A stretch of 64,000 nt of DNA, from NCBI RefSeq assembly GCF_008085905.1, contig NZ_VSFF01000006.1:310001-374000 (forward strand), written 5' to 3'. The notes below the pieces were generated by a model, which was given only the letters and a program-made list of their open reading frames with translations, ran no database searches and was not told the origin of the DNA. The DNA is from Actinomadura syzygii (lineage in GTDB: Bacteria; Actinomycetota; Actinomycetes; Streptosporangiales; Streptosporangiaceae). Positions 1 to 8,488 of the stretch are shown piece by piece. The first letter of the stretch is position 1. Each line of letters starts with the position of its first letter. A program made the position numbers and the translations under genes.

Positions 1-207
1 AACGACCACATGTTCAGCTTCTACGTGCAGACGCCGTCCGGGTTCAGCGTGGAGTACGGCTGGGGCGGCCTGCTCGTCGACGACGAGACGTGGGAGGTCA
101 AGACCCTGGACCGGCTGCACAGCTGGGGCCACCGCCCGCCCGGGGCCGTCGCCTCGCTGCTCGCCAAGGCCACGCCCGCCCCCGCTCCCGGAGAGGACGC
201 CCGCTGA
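1..207 (+). CDS. Extradiol ring-cleavage dioxygenase (VOC type), 3' end only
   Basis: The window opens inside this gene; 68 C-terminal residues are visible. They begin NDHMFSFYVQTPSGF and continue SVEYGW, the signature of the last beta-alpha-beta module of type I extradiol dioxygenases such as HsaC and BphC. In that family the Glu of VEYG is the third iron ligand and the nearby Tyr is an active-site residue. The enzyme would open a catechol ring next to its hydroxyls, giving a meta-cleavage product. The stop overlaps the start of the downstream C-C hydrolase, as expected for consecutive pathway steps. A steroid (HsaC) or biphenyl-like substrate is possible; the fragment cannot decide. Confidence 0.85.
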   Translation, partial: NDHMFSFYVQTPSGFSVEYGWGGLLVDDETWEVKTLDRLHSWGHRPPGAVASLLAKATPAPAPGEDAR

Positions 208-1052
208 TGACGCTCACCCAGGCCGAGGCGGCGCGGACCGTCCAGACCAAGGACTGGAACCTCCGCTACTACGAGGCGGGCGATGGGCATCCCGTCGTCC
301 TTCTCCACGGAAGCGGTCCGGGCGCGACCGGCTGGAGCAATTTCGCCGGGAACATCGAGGCGCTCGCCGAGCACTTCCACGTCTACGCGGTGGACATGCC
401 CGGCTGGGGCGACTCGGACGCCGTGACCGTCGACCGGCTCGACCACGTCGAAGCCGCCGTCCAGTTCCTGGACGCGCTCGGCATCGACAAGGCCGCGTTC
501 GTCGGGAACTCGATGGGCGGGCAGACCTCGCTCCGCCTCGCCACCGAGCACCCCGACCGGATCACGCACCTCGTCACGATGGGCCCGCCCGTCGGCCGGG
601 CGCCGTCGCTGTTCGCCCCGGGCGACGGGCCGTCCGAGGGACTCAAGGTGCTCATCGAGGCGTACCGCGACGCGAGCCCGGAGAACATGCGGCGGCTCGT
701 CGAGATCATGTGCTTCGACAAGGCCCGCTTCGCCACCCCGGAGCTGTGCCAGGCCAGGTCGGACGCGGCGCTGGCCCGTCCCGAGCACCTGCGCAACTAC
801 GTCGACGGGCTCCCCGGGGGCGCGCCGCTGCCGGTCTGGGTGAGGCCCGAGCTGCTGCCCGGGATCGCCGTCCCGACGCTGCTGATCCACGGCCGGGACG
901 ACCGGGTCGTGCCGTTCGAGAACTCGCTCCGGCTGCTCGCCACCATCCCCGACAGCCGCCTGGTCCTGCTCAACCGGTGCGGGCACTGGGCGATGATCGA
1001 GCACGCCGACGAGTTCAACCGGCTGGTGGCCGACTTCGTCCGGAACGCCTGA
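207..1052 (+). CDS. Meta-cleavage product hydrolase, alpha/beta fold (HsaD/BphD-like)
   Basis: This 281-residue protein is the usual length for C-C bond hydrolases that cut meta-cleavage products. Visible motifs are the oxyanion segment LLHGSGPGATGW (about residues 32-43), the nucleophile elbow GNSMGG (Ser102), the acid in HGRDD (Asp232) and the base in CGHW (His260). The start ATG lies inside the stop of the upstream dioxygenase (ATGA), so the two are translationally coupled and should act in sequence: ring opening, then hydrolysis to a 2-hydroxydienoate and an acid. The family is clear; the substrate (steroid, biphenyl or other aromatic) is not. No neighbouring hydratase/aldolase/dehydrogenase set lies downstream, so the rest of the pathway is upstream of the window or elsewhere. 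Confidence 0.88.
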   Translation: MTLTQAEAARTVQTKDWNLRYYEAGDGHPVVLLHGSGPGATGWSNFAGNIEALAEHFHVYAVDMPGWGDSDAVTVDRLDHVEAAVQFLDALGIDKAAFVGNSMGGQTSLRLATEHPDRITHLVTMGPPVGRAPSLFAPGDGPSEGLKVLIEAYRDASPENMRRLVEIMCFDKARFATPELCQARSDAALARPEHLRNYVDGLPGGAPLPVWVRPELLPGIAVPTLLIHGRDDRVVPFENSLRLLATIPDSRLVLLNRCGHWAMIEHADEFNRLVADFVRNA

Positions 1053-1067
1053 CGAAACCCCACGTCA

Positions 1068-1157
1068 ACGGGCCTTTATCACACACCGTAACGGTTTCAG
1101 TGCTGATTGAAATCAACATTGAACATCTAGTCGTTTCACCCGGTGGTAAAGGCCCGT
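1068..1157. repeat. Long hairpin with 11-base arms
   Basis: ACGGGCCTTTA at 1068-1078 is the exact reverse complement of TAAAGGCCCGT at 1147-1157. The 68-base interior contains further small inverted repeats (ACCGT/ACGGT around 1085-1095, and TGATT/AATCA around 1103-1115). It begins 15 bases after the hydrolase stop and is AT-richer than its surroundings. It could be a transcription terminator/attenuator or a miniature mobile-element relic. There is no T-run after the right arm. Confidence 0.55.
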
Positions 1158-1201
1158 ATAGCTCGACTACCCTCCCGTAGTTGTGGCAACCGCGAGAGAA
1201 T

Positions 1202-1243
1202 TAATGGAGCAGCGCAGCGCCCTGTGCAAGCGTTGCTCCATTA
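1202..1243. repeat. Hairpin with 10-base arms
   Basis: TAATGGAGCA at 1202-1211 pairs exactly with TGCTCCATTA at 1234-1243, and the interior can extend the stem (GCGC.../...GCG). It sits 45 bases after the 1068-1157 hairpin, in the leader region of the secreted protease gene. A regulatory RNA structure or operator is plausible; nothing in the sequence proves either. Confidence 0.5.
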
Positions 1244-1664
1244 TGCCGTTCCCTGGCGCCATTCTCGCAACCGGATTCCCGTGCCGTCTGCCGGGAAATT
1301 GTCAGGGCGAGCACGTCTCGCCGGCGGAGATCGACACCGCATCGTCGACGAAGGCCCAGGTGGGCTACTCCCAGGTTCTCTGGTGGGCACTTCGCGACCG
1401 GCTCCCAGCTCCCGGGTCGACACGCCGCGACGAAATCGCCATTGAGAGTTACAGTCCCCTCGCCAAACCGGACTCGCATGGCCCGGCAACGCCATGCCCG
1501 ACCATTCGCGCCGTCGGCGGTCGCGAGGAATCCAGGCCACGTCCGGGACACGGAGACAGGCTCCGATGTCCCGAGCGAACCCGCCGTTCCGGGACCGCGC
1601 CACCCCGCTCCGATCGCGTAGCGGGAGCACCTCCCCGGAACGAACCGCCGATTGGAGAATCACC

Positions 1665-2387
1665 ATGCGCAAGCTGATGCGAGCGACGGTGGCCGCCTGT
1701 GCGGTCGCCCTCGCGCTGAGCGGCGCGTCCGCCGCGAACGCGGCCGGCCCCGACAGCGGGGGCGGCCAGCCGATCATCGGTGGCCACAACGCCACCGAGA
1801 CCTACCCCTGGATGATCGCCCTGAGCAACGGCTGCGGCGGCAGCCTCGTCTCGCCCCAGTGGCTCATCACCGCCAACCACTGCGGCTCCGCGTCGTCGGG
1901 CCGCATCGGCTCGAACAACAAGAGCTCCGGCGGCGAGGTCGCGCAGATCGACCGGCGCGTCACCAACCCGGGCACCGACCTCACGATGATGCACCTCAGC
2001 TCCCCGGCCAAGTCCACCCCGGTGAAGATGGCGCAGTCCAACCCCGCCGCGAACACCCCGGTGCGGCTCCTCGGCTTCGGCTGCATGAGCTGGCCGAGCT
2101 GCCAGCAGGCCAGCTACCTCCAGGAGATCGACCTCACGATCCTGCCGAGCAGCAGCTGCTCCGCGGGCGGCGGCACGGCGAACGACGTGTGCGTCTCCGG
2201 CGGCCAGGGCCGGTCCGCCTGCCACGGCGACTCCGGCGGCCCCGCGGTCACCGGCAGCAGCGGCAACTGGACGCTCGTGGGCGAGACCCACGGCCCCGGC
2301 GACAACCGCGGCGAGTGCGCCACCAGCACCCTCTACACCGGTATCGCGCCGTACCTGACCTGGATCAACCAGCAGATCGGCGCCTGA
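1665..2387 (+). CDS. Secreted chymotrypsin-fold serine protease (S1)
   Basis: This 240-residue precursor has a signal peptide (MRKLM then a hydrophobic stretch ending ASAANA, about residue 26) and a short propeptide before the activation site IIGG (Ile37). The triad is visible: His72 in TANHC (Asn replaces the usual Ala), Asp105 in GTDLTMM and Ser190 in GDSGGP. The position equivalent to chymotrypsin 189 is Ser184, so a trypsin-like Arg/Lys preference is not expected. Six or more cysteines suggest the normal disulfides. The start is set by GGAG at 1654-1657 and by the signal peptide; the frame is open further upstream but without protein-like character. A second secreted protease follows 33 bases downstream and probably shares the transcript. 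Confidence 0.9.
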   Translation: MRKLMRATVAACAVALALSGASAANAAGPDSGGGQPIIGGHNATETYPWMIALSNGCGGSLVSPQWLITANHCGSASSGRIGSNNKSSGGEVAQIDRRVTNPGTDLTMMHLSSPAKSTPVKMAQSNPAANTPVRLLGFGCMSWPSCQQASYLQEIDLTILPSSSCSAGGGTANDVCVSGGQGRSACHGDSGGPAVTGSSGNWTLVGETHGPGDNRGECATSTLYTGIAPYLTWINQQIGA

Positions 2388-2420
2388 CCCCCCGCGTCCT
2401 CGCACCAGAGGAGTTACCGA

Positions 2421-2981
2421 ATGTCCTTCCGCAAGATCATGGCGGCGCTGTCCGTCGCCTTCGGTGTGGCCTTCCTGGTCCCCACCGTCACCACCGCTCC
2501 GGCGTCGGCCGCCGCTCCCGTCGCGGTCCGCACGATCTACTACGACGCCAGCATGTCCCAGGAGTTCAAGGCCGCCGTCGACGAGGGCGCCGCCGCCTGG
2601 AACAAGGCCGTGCCGATCATCGAGCTCAAGCCCGCGACCGCCGGGCAGGCCACCATCCGGATCACCGCCGACGACGGCTGGCCCCGCACCTACATGCAGG
2701 GCTTCGGCCGCGCCGACATCGTCATGGGCCGCCAGGCCGTCCAGGACGGTTTCTACCCGCCGCGGATCGCCGCGCACGAGCTGGGGCACGCCCTCGGCCT
2801 GCCGGACAACCGCAACGGCCGCTGTGACTACCTGATGTCGGGCCACAGCTCGCCGACGTCCTGCCAGGTCACCGCCCCGCACCAGACCGAGGCCGACCAG
2901 GTCCGGCGGAACGCGGGCGGCCGCCTCCCGGCCGCGCTCGCCGCCAAGCAGGCCCAGTACGCGGACTGCTTCGTCTTCTAA
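2421..2981 (+). CDS. Snapalysin-type secreted zinc metalloprotease (M7)
   Basis: This 186-residue protein has an N-terminal signal peptide (hydrophobic residues 7-28, cleavage after ASA near residue 31). Its zinc motif HELGHALGLPD (residues 119-129) is the HExxHxxGxxD form, with Asp as third ligand, that marks the small actinobacterial M7 (snapalysin) proteases. A downstream CDYLMSG segment fits the Met-turn, and two or more cysteines suggest disulfides. Family members are small milk-clotting neutral proteases. An AGGAG ribosome binding site precedes the ATG. Together with the upstream S1 protease it forms a two-gene extracellular proteolysis unit closed by the terminator at 2999-3042. Confidence 0.9.
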   Translation: MSFRKIMAALSVAFGVAFLVPTVTTAPASAAAPVAVRTIYYDASMSQEFKAAVDEGAAAWNKAVPIIELKPATAGQATIRITADDGWPRTYMQGFGRADIVMGRQAVQDGFYPPRIAAHELGHALGLPDNRNGRCDYLMSGHSSPTSCQVTAPHQTEADQVRRNAGGRLPAALAAKQAQYADCFVF

Positions 2982-2998
2982 GCGGTCGCACTTCCCGG

Positions 2999-3042
2999 GC
3001 CCCACCGCGGACACACCGTCATCGCCGTGTCCGCGGTGGGGC
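2999..3042 (+). terminator. Rho-independent-type hairpin after the protease pair
   Basis: Perfect 16-base arms (2999-3014 and 3027-3042, GCCCCACCGCGGACAC and its complement) flank a 12-base loop, starting 18 bases after the snapalysin stop. No long T-run follows, which is common for actinobacterial terminators. Confidence 0.8.
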
Positions 3043-3173
3043 TTCGGCATTTCCGGAGGATCTTGCCGGGGCGCTCTCGGCGACCCCGGCCGCGCGGGGT
3101 CGATCACCGATCTGACATGCTACGGAGTGCATGATTCATTTCGGATGGTCCCGGACGCGGAGGTAAGCGCTTC

Positions 3174-3854
3174 ATGGGGAGGCAGCCGTTCAGTTGCCCG
3201 TTCTTCCTGGCCGTGGGACTGCGGGCCGAACCGGGCGAGCCGGAGGCCGAACTCCGCGCGCTCGCCGACTTCTACGACTCGGTCCATCTCGACGAGGTGG
3301 TCCGTCTCAACGAGGGCTTCGTGAGCGCCGCGCGATATGAGGTCATCGATCCGGTGGACGACGAAGGCGTCCCCCATTGGCTGGCCGTCTACGGGATCGG
3401 CGACGAGCAGTCCGCCCGCGACTTCCTGAAGCGCGAGCGTCCCGTTTACATGGCGGGGCCGGGCGCCTGGCAGCGGGCCACCGCGGTATGGCGGATGGTC
3501 TGGGAGAACACCGGTTCGGTCGGGGCGGCCGATGTCGATCCCGGCCGGATGTCCATGATCGGGATGGATCCCGCCACTGACGCGACCGCCGCCGAGATCG
3601 CGGAGTTCGACGACTTCTATACCGGCGTCCATCTCCCCGAAATCCTTCCGCGATTCGGCTATGACCGGGGGTCGCGTTTCCGGCTCTGGCACGAGTTCAT
3701 CCACCCTGCGCCCGGCGCTCCTCGGTACAACGCCATCTACGAGGCGGACGATCCCGAGCCGAAACCGCCGTCCGGAGAACCGCTGACCCCCGGACCGCGC
3801 GCCTGGGAGGAACGCCAGGTGCGGTGGCGGGTCAAGTTCCGGCGGGCGTCCTGA
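3174..3854 (+). CDS. Tandem EthD/dimeric alpha-beta barrel-like protein, function unknown
   Basis: The 226-residue protein has two similar halves. Each contains a segment like FYDSVHLDE (about residue 33) or FYTGVHLPE (about residue 147), resembling the FYxxxHxPE core of EthD-like dimeric alpha-beta barrel proteins. No signal peptide or membrane segment is visible. The start is supported by GGAGGT at 3159-3164, nine bases upstream. It is followed almost directly by a metallo-beta-lactamase-fold hydrolase and a carboxymuconolactone-decarboxylase-like protein, so it is probably the first gene of a small catabolic or detoxification operon. The substrate is unknown. Confidence 0.65.
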   Translation: MGRQPFSCPFFLAVGLRAEPGEPEAELRALADFYDSVHLDEVVRLNEGFVSAARYEVIDPVDDEGVPHWLAVYGIGDEQSARDFLKRERPVYMAGPGAWQRATAVWRMVWENTGSVGAADVDPGRMSMIGMDPATDATAAEIAEFDDFYTGVHLPEILPRFGYDRGSRFRLWHEFIHPAPGAPRYNAIYEADDPEPKPPSGEPLTPGPRAWEERQVRWRVKFRRAS

Positions 3855-3867
3855 AATGGAGCGCGAA

Positions 3868-4749
3868 ATGGCAGTCCCTTCGGCGACCTTCGCTATTGGC
3901 CGGACCCGGATATCGCATCTCAGCGACGGCGTGGCCACCGGGCCGCGCCGCTTCTGGTTCACCGGGGCCGAGCCGTCCGAATGGATGCCGGTCGTCGGCG
4001 TCGACGACCCGGACACCCCGTTCCCCGTGACGTTCGGCGGGTTCGTCGTCACCGGCGACGGCCACGTCACGCTGGTCGACGGGGGCTGGGGCCACCGCGC
4101 GCACGAGATCCCGGGCCTCGCGGGCGCCGGGAGACTCCTGGACGGCCTCGCCGCCCTCGGCATAGCCCCCGCCGACGTCGACCAGATAGTGCAGACCCAT
4201 CTGCACGCCGACCATTGCGGCTGGCTGATCCGGGACGACGAAGGCTCGCTGACATTCCCGAACGCGACCGTCCACGTCCATGAGCGCGAGGCCGCCTACT
4301 GGACGGGCGACGACGTGAAGGCCATCCCCTTCAACCACGGAATGGCCGACAAGGTGCGCGCCCGCCTGCGCGCCGTCGAGAACGCCGGACGGCTCCGCCT
4401 CTTCGACGGCGACCTCGCCCTCTCCGAGGAAATGCGGATCGTGCGCACCCACGGCCATACGCCCGGACACGTGTCGGTCGTCGTCACGGACGGCCCCGAC
4501 ACCGCGATCCTCGCCGGGGACCTGGCGCACCATCCGGCGCATGTCGAGCACCATTGCTGGCTGCCGTCCGTCGACGAGGAGCCGTCCGAGTCGGTGCGCA
4601 GCCGGGAGAAGATCGCGGCGCTCGCCGCCGACACCGAGGCGATCGTCCTCGCGCCGCACTTCCCCATTCCGACCGCCGTCCAGGTCGGCCGCGACCCCGG
4701 CGGCAAGATCAAGACCGTTGCCCGCGACGACCTTCAGGAAAAGGAATGA
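3868..4749 (+). CDS. Metallo-beta-lactamase-fold hydrolase (lactonase-like)
   Basis: This 293-residue protein carries the HxHxDH zinc motif as THLHADHCGW (near residue 110) and later zinc-site segments HTPGHVSVV and AGDLAHHP, typical of MBL-fold hydrolases close to quorum-quenching and other lactonases. No signal peptide is present. I chose the second ATG (3868) because GGAG at 3858-3861 is six bases upstream; an ATG four codons earlier is possible. Its stop overlaps the next start (ATGA at 4746-4749). Lactone or ester hydrolysis is the likely chemistry, next to an EthD-like protein and a CMD-like protein. Confidence 0.8.
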   Translation: MAVPSATFAIGRTRISHLSDGVATGPRRFWFTGAEPSEWMPVVGVDDPDTPFPVTFGGFVVTGDGHVTLVDGGWGHRAHEIPGLAGAGRLLDGLAALGIAPADVDQIVQTHLHADHCGWLIRDDEGSLTFPNATVHVHEREAAYWTGDDVKAIPFNHGMADKVRARLRAVENAGRLRLFDGDLALSEEMRIVRTHGHTPGHVSVVVTDGPDTAILAGDLAHHPAHVEHHCWLPSVDEEPSESVRSREKIAALAADTEAIVLAPHFPIPTAVQVGRDPGGKIKTVARDDLQEKE

Positions 4750-5291
4750 CCGAGCCGCGCATAGCACCACTGGACATCGACGCCTACCACCGCCTGGAAC
4801 GCGAGGCGTTCGGCGCGGAAGGATGGACGGGAACCGCGCACGTCTCCCGCATGTGGGCGCACAGCCCCGGCCTGATGAAGGCGCAGCGTCCGCTCCAGCA
4901 TTACCTGCTCGACGAATCGCCGCTCCCCGCCCGCGAACGCGAACTCGCCATTCTGCGGGTCGTCTGGCGCCGCCGCTGCGAGTACGCCTTCGGGCAGCAC
5001 GTCAGGATGAGCGCCGACGCCGGGGTAACTCCGGACGAGATCGAGCGCGTCACCCGCGGCCCCGGCGCGGAGGGCTGGACGCCTTTCGAGGCGGCCCTCC
5101 TCCGCGCCGTGGACGAACTGCACGACGACGGCAACATGGCAGACGCCACCTGGGCGGAACTCGCCGAGACCTACGACCGCGCGCAGCTCATCGACCTGAT
5201 CGCCGTCGTCGGCCGGTACTGGACGGTCGCCACCACGCTGAACACGCTCGGCGTCCCGCCCGAGCCCGGCCTCCCCGGCTTCCCCGCGTAG
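4746..5291 (+). CDS. Carboxymuconolactone decarboxylase-family protein
   Basis: The 181-residue protein is all-helical in pattern and holds the CMD/AhpD core RRRCEYAFGQHV (about residues 75-86) preceded by REREL. The family includes gamma-carboxymuconolactone decarboxylases and AhpD-like peroxidase partners. Only one Cys is present in the core, so an AhpD CxxC redox pair is absent. The start overlaps the MBL hydrolase stop. The gene ends three bases before the convergent SDR gene, leaving no room for a separate terminator. Confidence 0.75.
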   Translation: MTEPRIAPLDIDAYHRLEREAFGAEGWTGTAHVSRMWAHSPGLMKAQRPLQHYLLDESPLPARERELAILRVVWRRRCEYAFGQHVRMSADAGVTPDEIERVTRGPGAEGWTPFEAALLRAVDELHDDGNMADATWAELAETYDRAQLIDLIAVVGRYWTVATTLNTLGVPPEPGLPGFPA

Positions 5292-5294
5292 CGG

Positions 5295-6110
5295 CTATCG
5301 CGCGGACGCCGCCGGGGCGGCGGCGTCCGCGATCGGCGGGCCGTAGATCTGCGTGCCGAGCGACTGCCCGCCGTCCGCGGTGAGGATCGAGCCGGTGACG
5401 TACCCGGCGCGGTCGCTCAGCAGCAGCCCGACGAGGTCCCCGACCTCGGGGGCGCTCGCGAACCGGTTCAGCGGGACGGACGCGAGGACGCGCTCGCGGT
5501 CGGCGTCGTCCGCCCACAGCGCCGCGCCCGCGCCCTCCGTCTCGGTCGGGCCCGGCGCGATGCAGTTCAGCCGGATCCCGTAGCGGGCCCATTCGACGGC
5601 GAGCGTCCGGGTCATGGCGACGACGCCCGCCTTCGCCGCCGCGCTGTGCACGGTGCCGGGGTGACCGGTCCAGGCGTAGGTGGCGATCACGCTGACGATC
5701 GAGCCGGGGGTGCCCGCCTCGATCATCCGGCGGGCCACGGCGGACGTGCAGTTCCACGTCCCGTTGAGGACGATGTCGACGACCGCCCGCCAGCCGTTCG
5801 CGGACAGCCGCTCAGCGGGCGCGACGAAGTTCCCGGCCGCGTTGTTGACGAGGCCGTCGAGCCGTCCGAACCGGGCGAGCGCGGCGTCGGCCGCCGCCTC
5901 GACGGCGGCCGGGTCGCGGACGTCGGCGGGGTGCGCCAGGGCGTGCCCGCCCTGGCGCTCCACGTCCGCGACGACCGCGTCCAAGGGTTCGCTGCGGCGC
6001 CCGACCACGGTCACCGACGCGCCGAGCGCGGCGAGGCGGCGGGCGGTGGCCGCGCCGATGCCGGTGCCGCCTCCGGTGATGAGGTAGGCGCGGCCTGCCA
6101 ATGATTCCAC
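5295..6110 (-). CDS. SDR oxidoreductase, 2,4-dienoyl-CoA reductase type
   Basis: This 271-residue protein has the Rossmann motif GGGTGIG near the N terminus and NNAAGN. In place of the YxxxK catalytic pair it has HSAAAKAG, so the Tyr position is Ser while the Lys is kept. This matches the peroxisomal DECR2-like branch of SDRs, which reduce 2,4-dienoyl-CoA with NADPH without the usual Tyr. Such a role fits this operon, which also has an acyl-CoA synthetase, dehydrogenase and enoyl-CoA hydratase. The start is GTG with GGGAG upstream. It is the last gene of the minus-strand operon that begins at 14432. Confidence 0.78.
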   Translation of the reverse strand: MESLAGRAYLITGGGTGIGAATARRLAALGASVTVVGRRSEPLDAVVADVERQGGHALAHPADVRDPAAVEAAADAALARFGRLDGLVNNAAGNFVAPAERLSANGWRAVVDIVLNGTWNCTSAVARRMIEAGTPGSIVSVIATYAWTGHPGTVHSAAAKAGVVAMTRTLAVEWARYGIRLNCIAPGPTETEGAGAALWADDADRERVLASVPLNRFASAPEVGDLVGLLLSDRAGYVTGSILTADGGQSLGTQIYGPPIADAAAPAASAR

Positions 6111-6159
6111 TGCGTTCTCCCTTGGTGCGCGTACGGGCGGCCGGTTCGTGCGGCGCCGG

Positions 6160-7263
6160 TCAGGACTTCGAGAACTCCTGGAAGCGCTTGAGCACGGTGT
6201 CGCGGTTCTTGCCCCACCATTCGGCGTCCTGGAGGAACTGCACCTCCACGTTCTGCGGGTGGGAGGGCAGCGTCTTCGCGAATTCCTTGTCCATCAGGTC
6301 GAGCGCCTTGGCGTTCGACGGGCCGTTCGGGTACTTGCTCCAGACGCTCGCCTGGATGTCCGGACGGACGGAGAACTCCATCAGCTTGAAGGCGTTCTCC
6401 TTGTTCGGCGCGCCCTTCACGACCGACCAGGCGGCCAACTGGAACATGCCGCCGTTCCACGTGAAGTCGAGCGGCGCGCCCTTCTGCTTCAGCTCGCCGA
6501 TGCGGCCGGAGAAGATGCTCGACGCGCCGACCTGCTTGCTGACCAGCATCTGGCCCGGCTGGGCGCCGGACGTCCACCACTGCGGGACGTGCGACTTGAG
6601 CTTGTCGAAACTGCGGAACGCGCGGTCGACGTCGATCGGGTAGACCGACTTCATGTCGACGCCGTCCGCGAGGACCGCGAACTCCATGTCCGGCGGGACG
6701 CCGTTGTCGGCGCCGCGCAGCGAACGCCGACCCGGGAACTTCTCGGTGTCCCAGAAGTCGGCCCAGCTCTCCAGCTTCTTCCCGCTGCCGACCACCGACG
6801 TGTTCCACGCCAGGACGATCGAGAAGAGGTAGTAGGTGAGCCAGTTCGGGTCGACGTAGGACTTGTCGACGCCCGGGATGTTGAGCAGTTTGTCGGGCAG
6901 CGTCTCGAAGTACTTGCGCCCGATCGGCAGGACGGTGCTCGGGCCGCCCGCGATGAGGTCCCATTCGATGTTGCCGGTCTCGACCATCGCCTTGATCTTG
7001 GCGGGCGTCGGCGGCCCGGCGACGACGACCTCGATGCCGGTCTCCTTGCTGAACGGTTCGAAGATGTACTTCTTCTCCGCCTCGACGAGCGCGCCGCCCC
7101 AGTCGGCGACGACGACCTTCTTGCTGCCGCCGCCCCCGCCGCCGGAGCCGCCGCAGGCGGACAGCAGCGGCGCGGCGGCGATGCCGCCGGCGAGCAGGGC
7201 GCCGCCGCGCAGCAGGTTCCTGCGGGACAGTGCGGGACTGTGCGAGGTGCCGGGAATGTTCAT
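6160..7263 (-). CDS. ABC importer substrate-binding lipoprotein (polyamine/opine type)
   Basis: The 367-residue protein begins with a twin-arginine-like SRRNLLRG followed by a hydrophobic stretch and a lipobox LSAC (Cys at about residue 37), then a Gly-rich linker, so it is exported and lipid-anchored. The mature part (VVVADWGGALVEAEKKY, then GNIEWDLIAGG) resembles PotD-like extracellular solute-binding proteins of family 1. It is separated from its permeases by three CoA-enzyme genes but lies in the same operon. The ligand is probably small and possibly cationic or amino-acid-like; the sequence does not identify it. Confidence 0.85.
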   Translation of the reverse strand: MNIPGTSHSPALSRRNLLRGGALLAGGIAAAPLLSACGGSGGGGGGSKKVVVADWGGALVEAEKKYIFEPFSKETGIEVVVAGPPTPAKIKAMVETGNIEWDLIAGGPSTVLPIGRKYFETLPDKLLNIPGVDKSYVDPNWLTYYLFSIVLAWNTSVVGSGKKLESWADFWDTEKFPGRRSLRGADNGVPPDMEFAVLADGVDMKSVYPIDVDRAFRSFDKLKSHVPQWWTSGAQPGQMLVSKQVGASSIFSGRIGELKQKGAPLDFTWNGGMFQLAAWSVVKGAPNKENAFKLMEFSVRPDIQASVWSKYPNGPSNAKALDLMDKEFAKTLPSHPQNVEVQFLQDAEWWGKNRDTVLKRFQEFSKS

Positions 7264-7324
7264 GATTCGTTCCTTCGTTGGGGCGCGGAATCAGGGGTGG
7301 GTGGTGACCTGGCCGAGGCGGGAG

Positions 7325-8488
7325 TCAGCGGAACATTCCTCGTTTGAGCAGGTTGCGGGCGATGATGATGCGCTGGATCTCGGAGGTGCCCTCCCAGATC
7401 CGCTCGATCCTGGCGTTGCGGTAGGCGCGCTCGACGTACGTCTCGTTCATGTAGCCGGTGCCGCCGAAGATCTGCAGGACGCGGTCCGCGACCCGGCCGA
7501 GCGCCTCGCTGGCGAAGAGCTTCGCCGTGGACGCCTTGGCGTGCACCGTCTTCGGCGGCTGCCCCTGGTCGGCCGCCCACGCCGCCTCGTACGTCATGAG
7601 CCGGGAGGCGTGCAGGTCCGTCGCGCAGTCGGCCAGCATGAACTGGATCGCCTGGTAGTCCGCGATGGGCCGGCCGAACTGGACGCGCTGCTTCGACCAC
7701 TCCAGCCCGTCGTCGATCAGCCGGGCCATCGGGCCGAGGCAGCGCGCGGCGGTCATGATCCGTCCGGCGCTGAGCGCGCCGTGGCCGAGGCTGAACCCGC
7801 GTCCCGGCTCGCCGAGCACGTTCGCGGCCGGGACGGCGCAGTCGTCGAAGACCAGCTCCGCCTGCCGGTAGCCGCGGTGTCCCATCGTCTTGTGAAGCTG
7901 CCCGACGCCGAACCCGGGCGTGCCCTTCTCGACCAGGAACGCGGTGATGCGGTCCTGCTCGCGGTCGGGGTGGGTGAGCGCGAAGACGATCGCGAAGTCG
8001 GCCGTGTCGCCGTGGCTGATGAACCGCTTCCGCCCGTTGATCACCCACGAGCCGTCGTCGCGGAGCGCGGCCCGGGTGCGGATCGCGGCGGCGTCCGACC
8101 CGGTGTCCGGCTCGGTCAGCGCGAAGCACCACTGGATGTCGCCGCGCACACACGGGATCAGGAACCGCTCGCGCTGCTCCTCGTCGCACGCCAGCATGAC
8201 GCTCGGCGTCGTCGGCACGCATTCGGCGACGCCGCCGAGCGCGCGGAACAGCTCCTCCGTCACGAGGACCTGGCCGAGGACGTCCATCCCTCCCCCGCCG
8301 ACGTCCTCGGGCATGCCCATCGAGTTCAGCCCGATGGCGAGCGCGCGTTCCCGGATGCGCCGTTCGACGTCCTCCGGGAGCGCGTCGTGCTCCTCCACGT
8401 AGTCCTCGTGCGGGATGAGCTCGGTCTCGGTGAACCTGCGGACCGTCTCGCGGAACTCGACGAGATGGTCCGGAATCGCGAAGTCCAT
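7325..8488 (-). CDS. Acyl-CoA dehydrogenase
   Basis: This 387-residue flavoprotein starts MDFAIPDHLVEFRETVRRF and contains CFALTEPDTGSDAAA (FAD/substrate-binding signature), QFGRPIADYQAIQF and the C-terminal IFGGTGYMNE and ERIWEGTSEIQR motifs of the family. It would oxidise an acyl-CoA to the trans-2-enoyl-CoA with electron-transfer flavoprotein as acceptor. The ATG overlaps the upstream synthetase stop (ATGA at 8488). Its product is the substrate of the enoyl-CoA hydratase two genes upstream. Chain length or branching preference cannot be read. Confidence 0.92.
   Translation of the reverse strand: MDFAIPDHLVEFRETVRRFTETELIPHEDYVEEHDALPEDVERRIRERALAIGLNSMGMPEDVGGGGMDVLGQVLVTEELFRALGGVAECVPTTPSVMLACDEEQRERFLIPCVRGDIQWCFALTEPDTGSDAAAIRTRAALRDDGSWVINGRKRFISHGDTADFAIVFALTHPDREQDRITAFLVEKGTPGFGVGQLHKTMGHRGYRQAELVFDDCAVPAANVLGEPGRGFSLGHGALSAGRIMTAARCLGPMARLIDDGLEWSKQRVQFGRPIADYQAIQFMLADCATDLHASRLMTYEAAWAADQGQPPKTVHAKASTAKLFASEALGRVADRVLQIFGGTGYMNETYVERAYRNARIERIWEGTSEIQRIIIARNLLKRGMFR

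Larger units (their letters stand above)
1053..1664. other. Non-coding stretch between the hydrolase and a secreted protease
   Basis: This stretch of 612 bases has no convincing gene. Its first 200 bases are clearly less GC-rich than the flanks and hold two hairpins (1068-1157 and 1202-1243). The rest is GC-rich; the open frames there have no recognisable protein character. The ribosome binding site of the protease, GGAG, is at 1654-1657. Promoter elements for the protease must lie here, but I cannot place them firmly. Confidence 0.6.

Noticed and set aside
1..1052. A steroid-degradation (hsa) cluster
   Set aside because: Only the dioxygenase end and hydrolase are visible; without the oxygenase, reductase and later genes the substrate cannot be named.
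1183..1677. 164-codon plus-strand frame in the leader of the S1 protease
   Set aside because: Runs through a hairpin and overlaps the protease start in another frame; composition is not protein-like.
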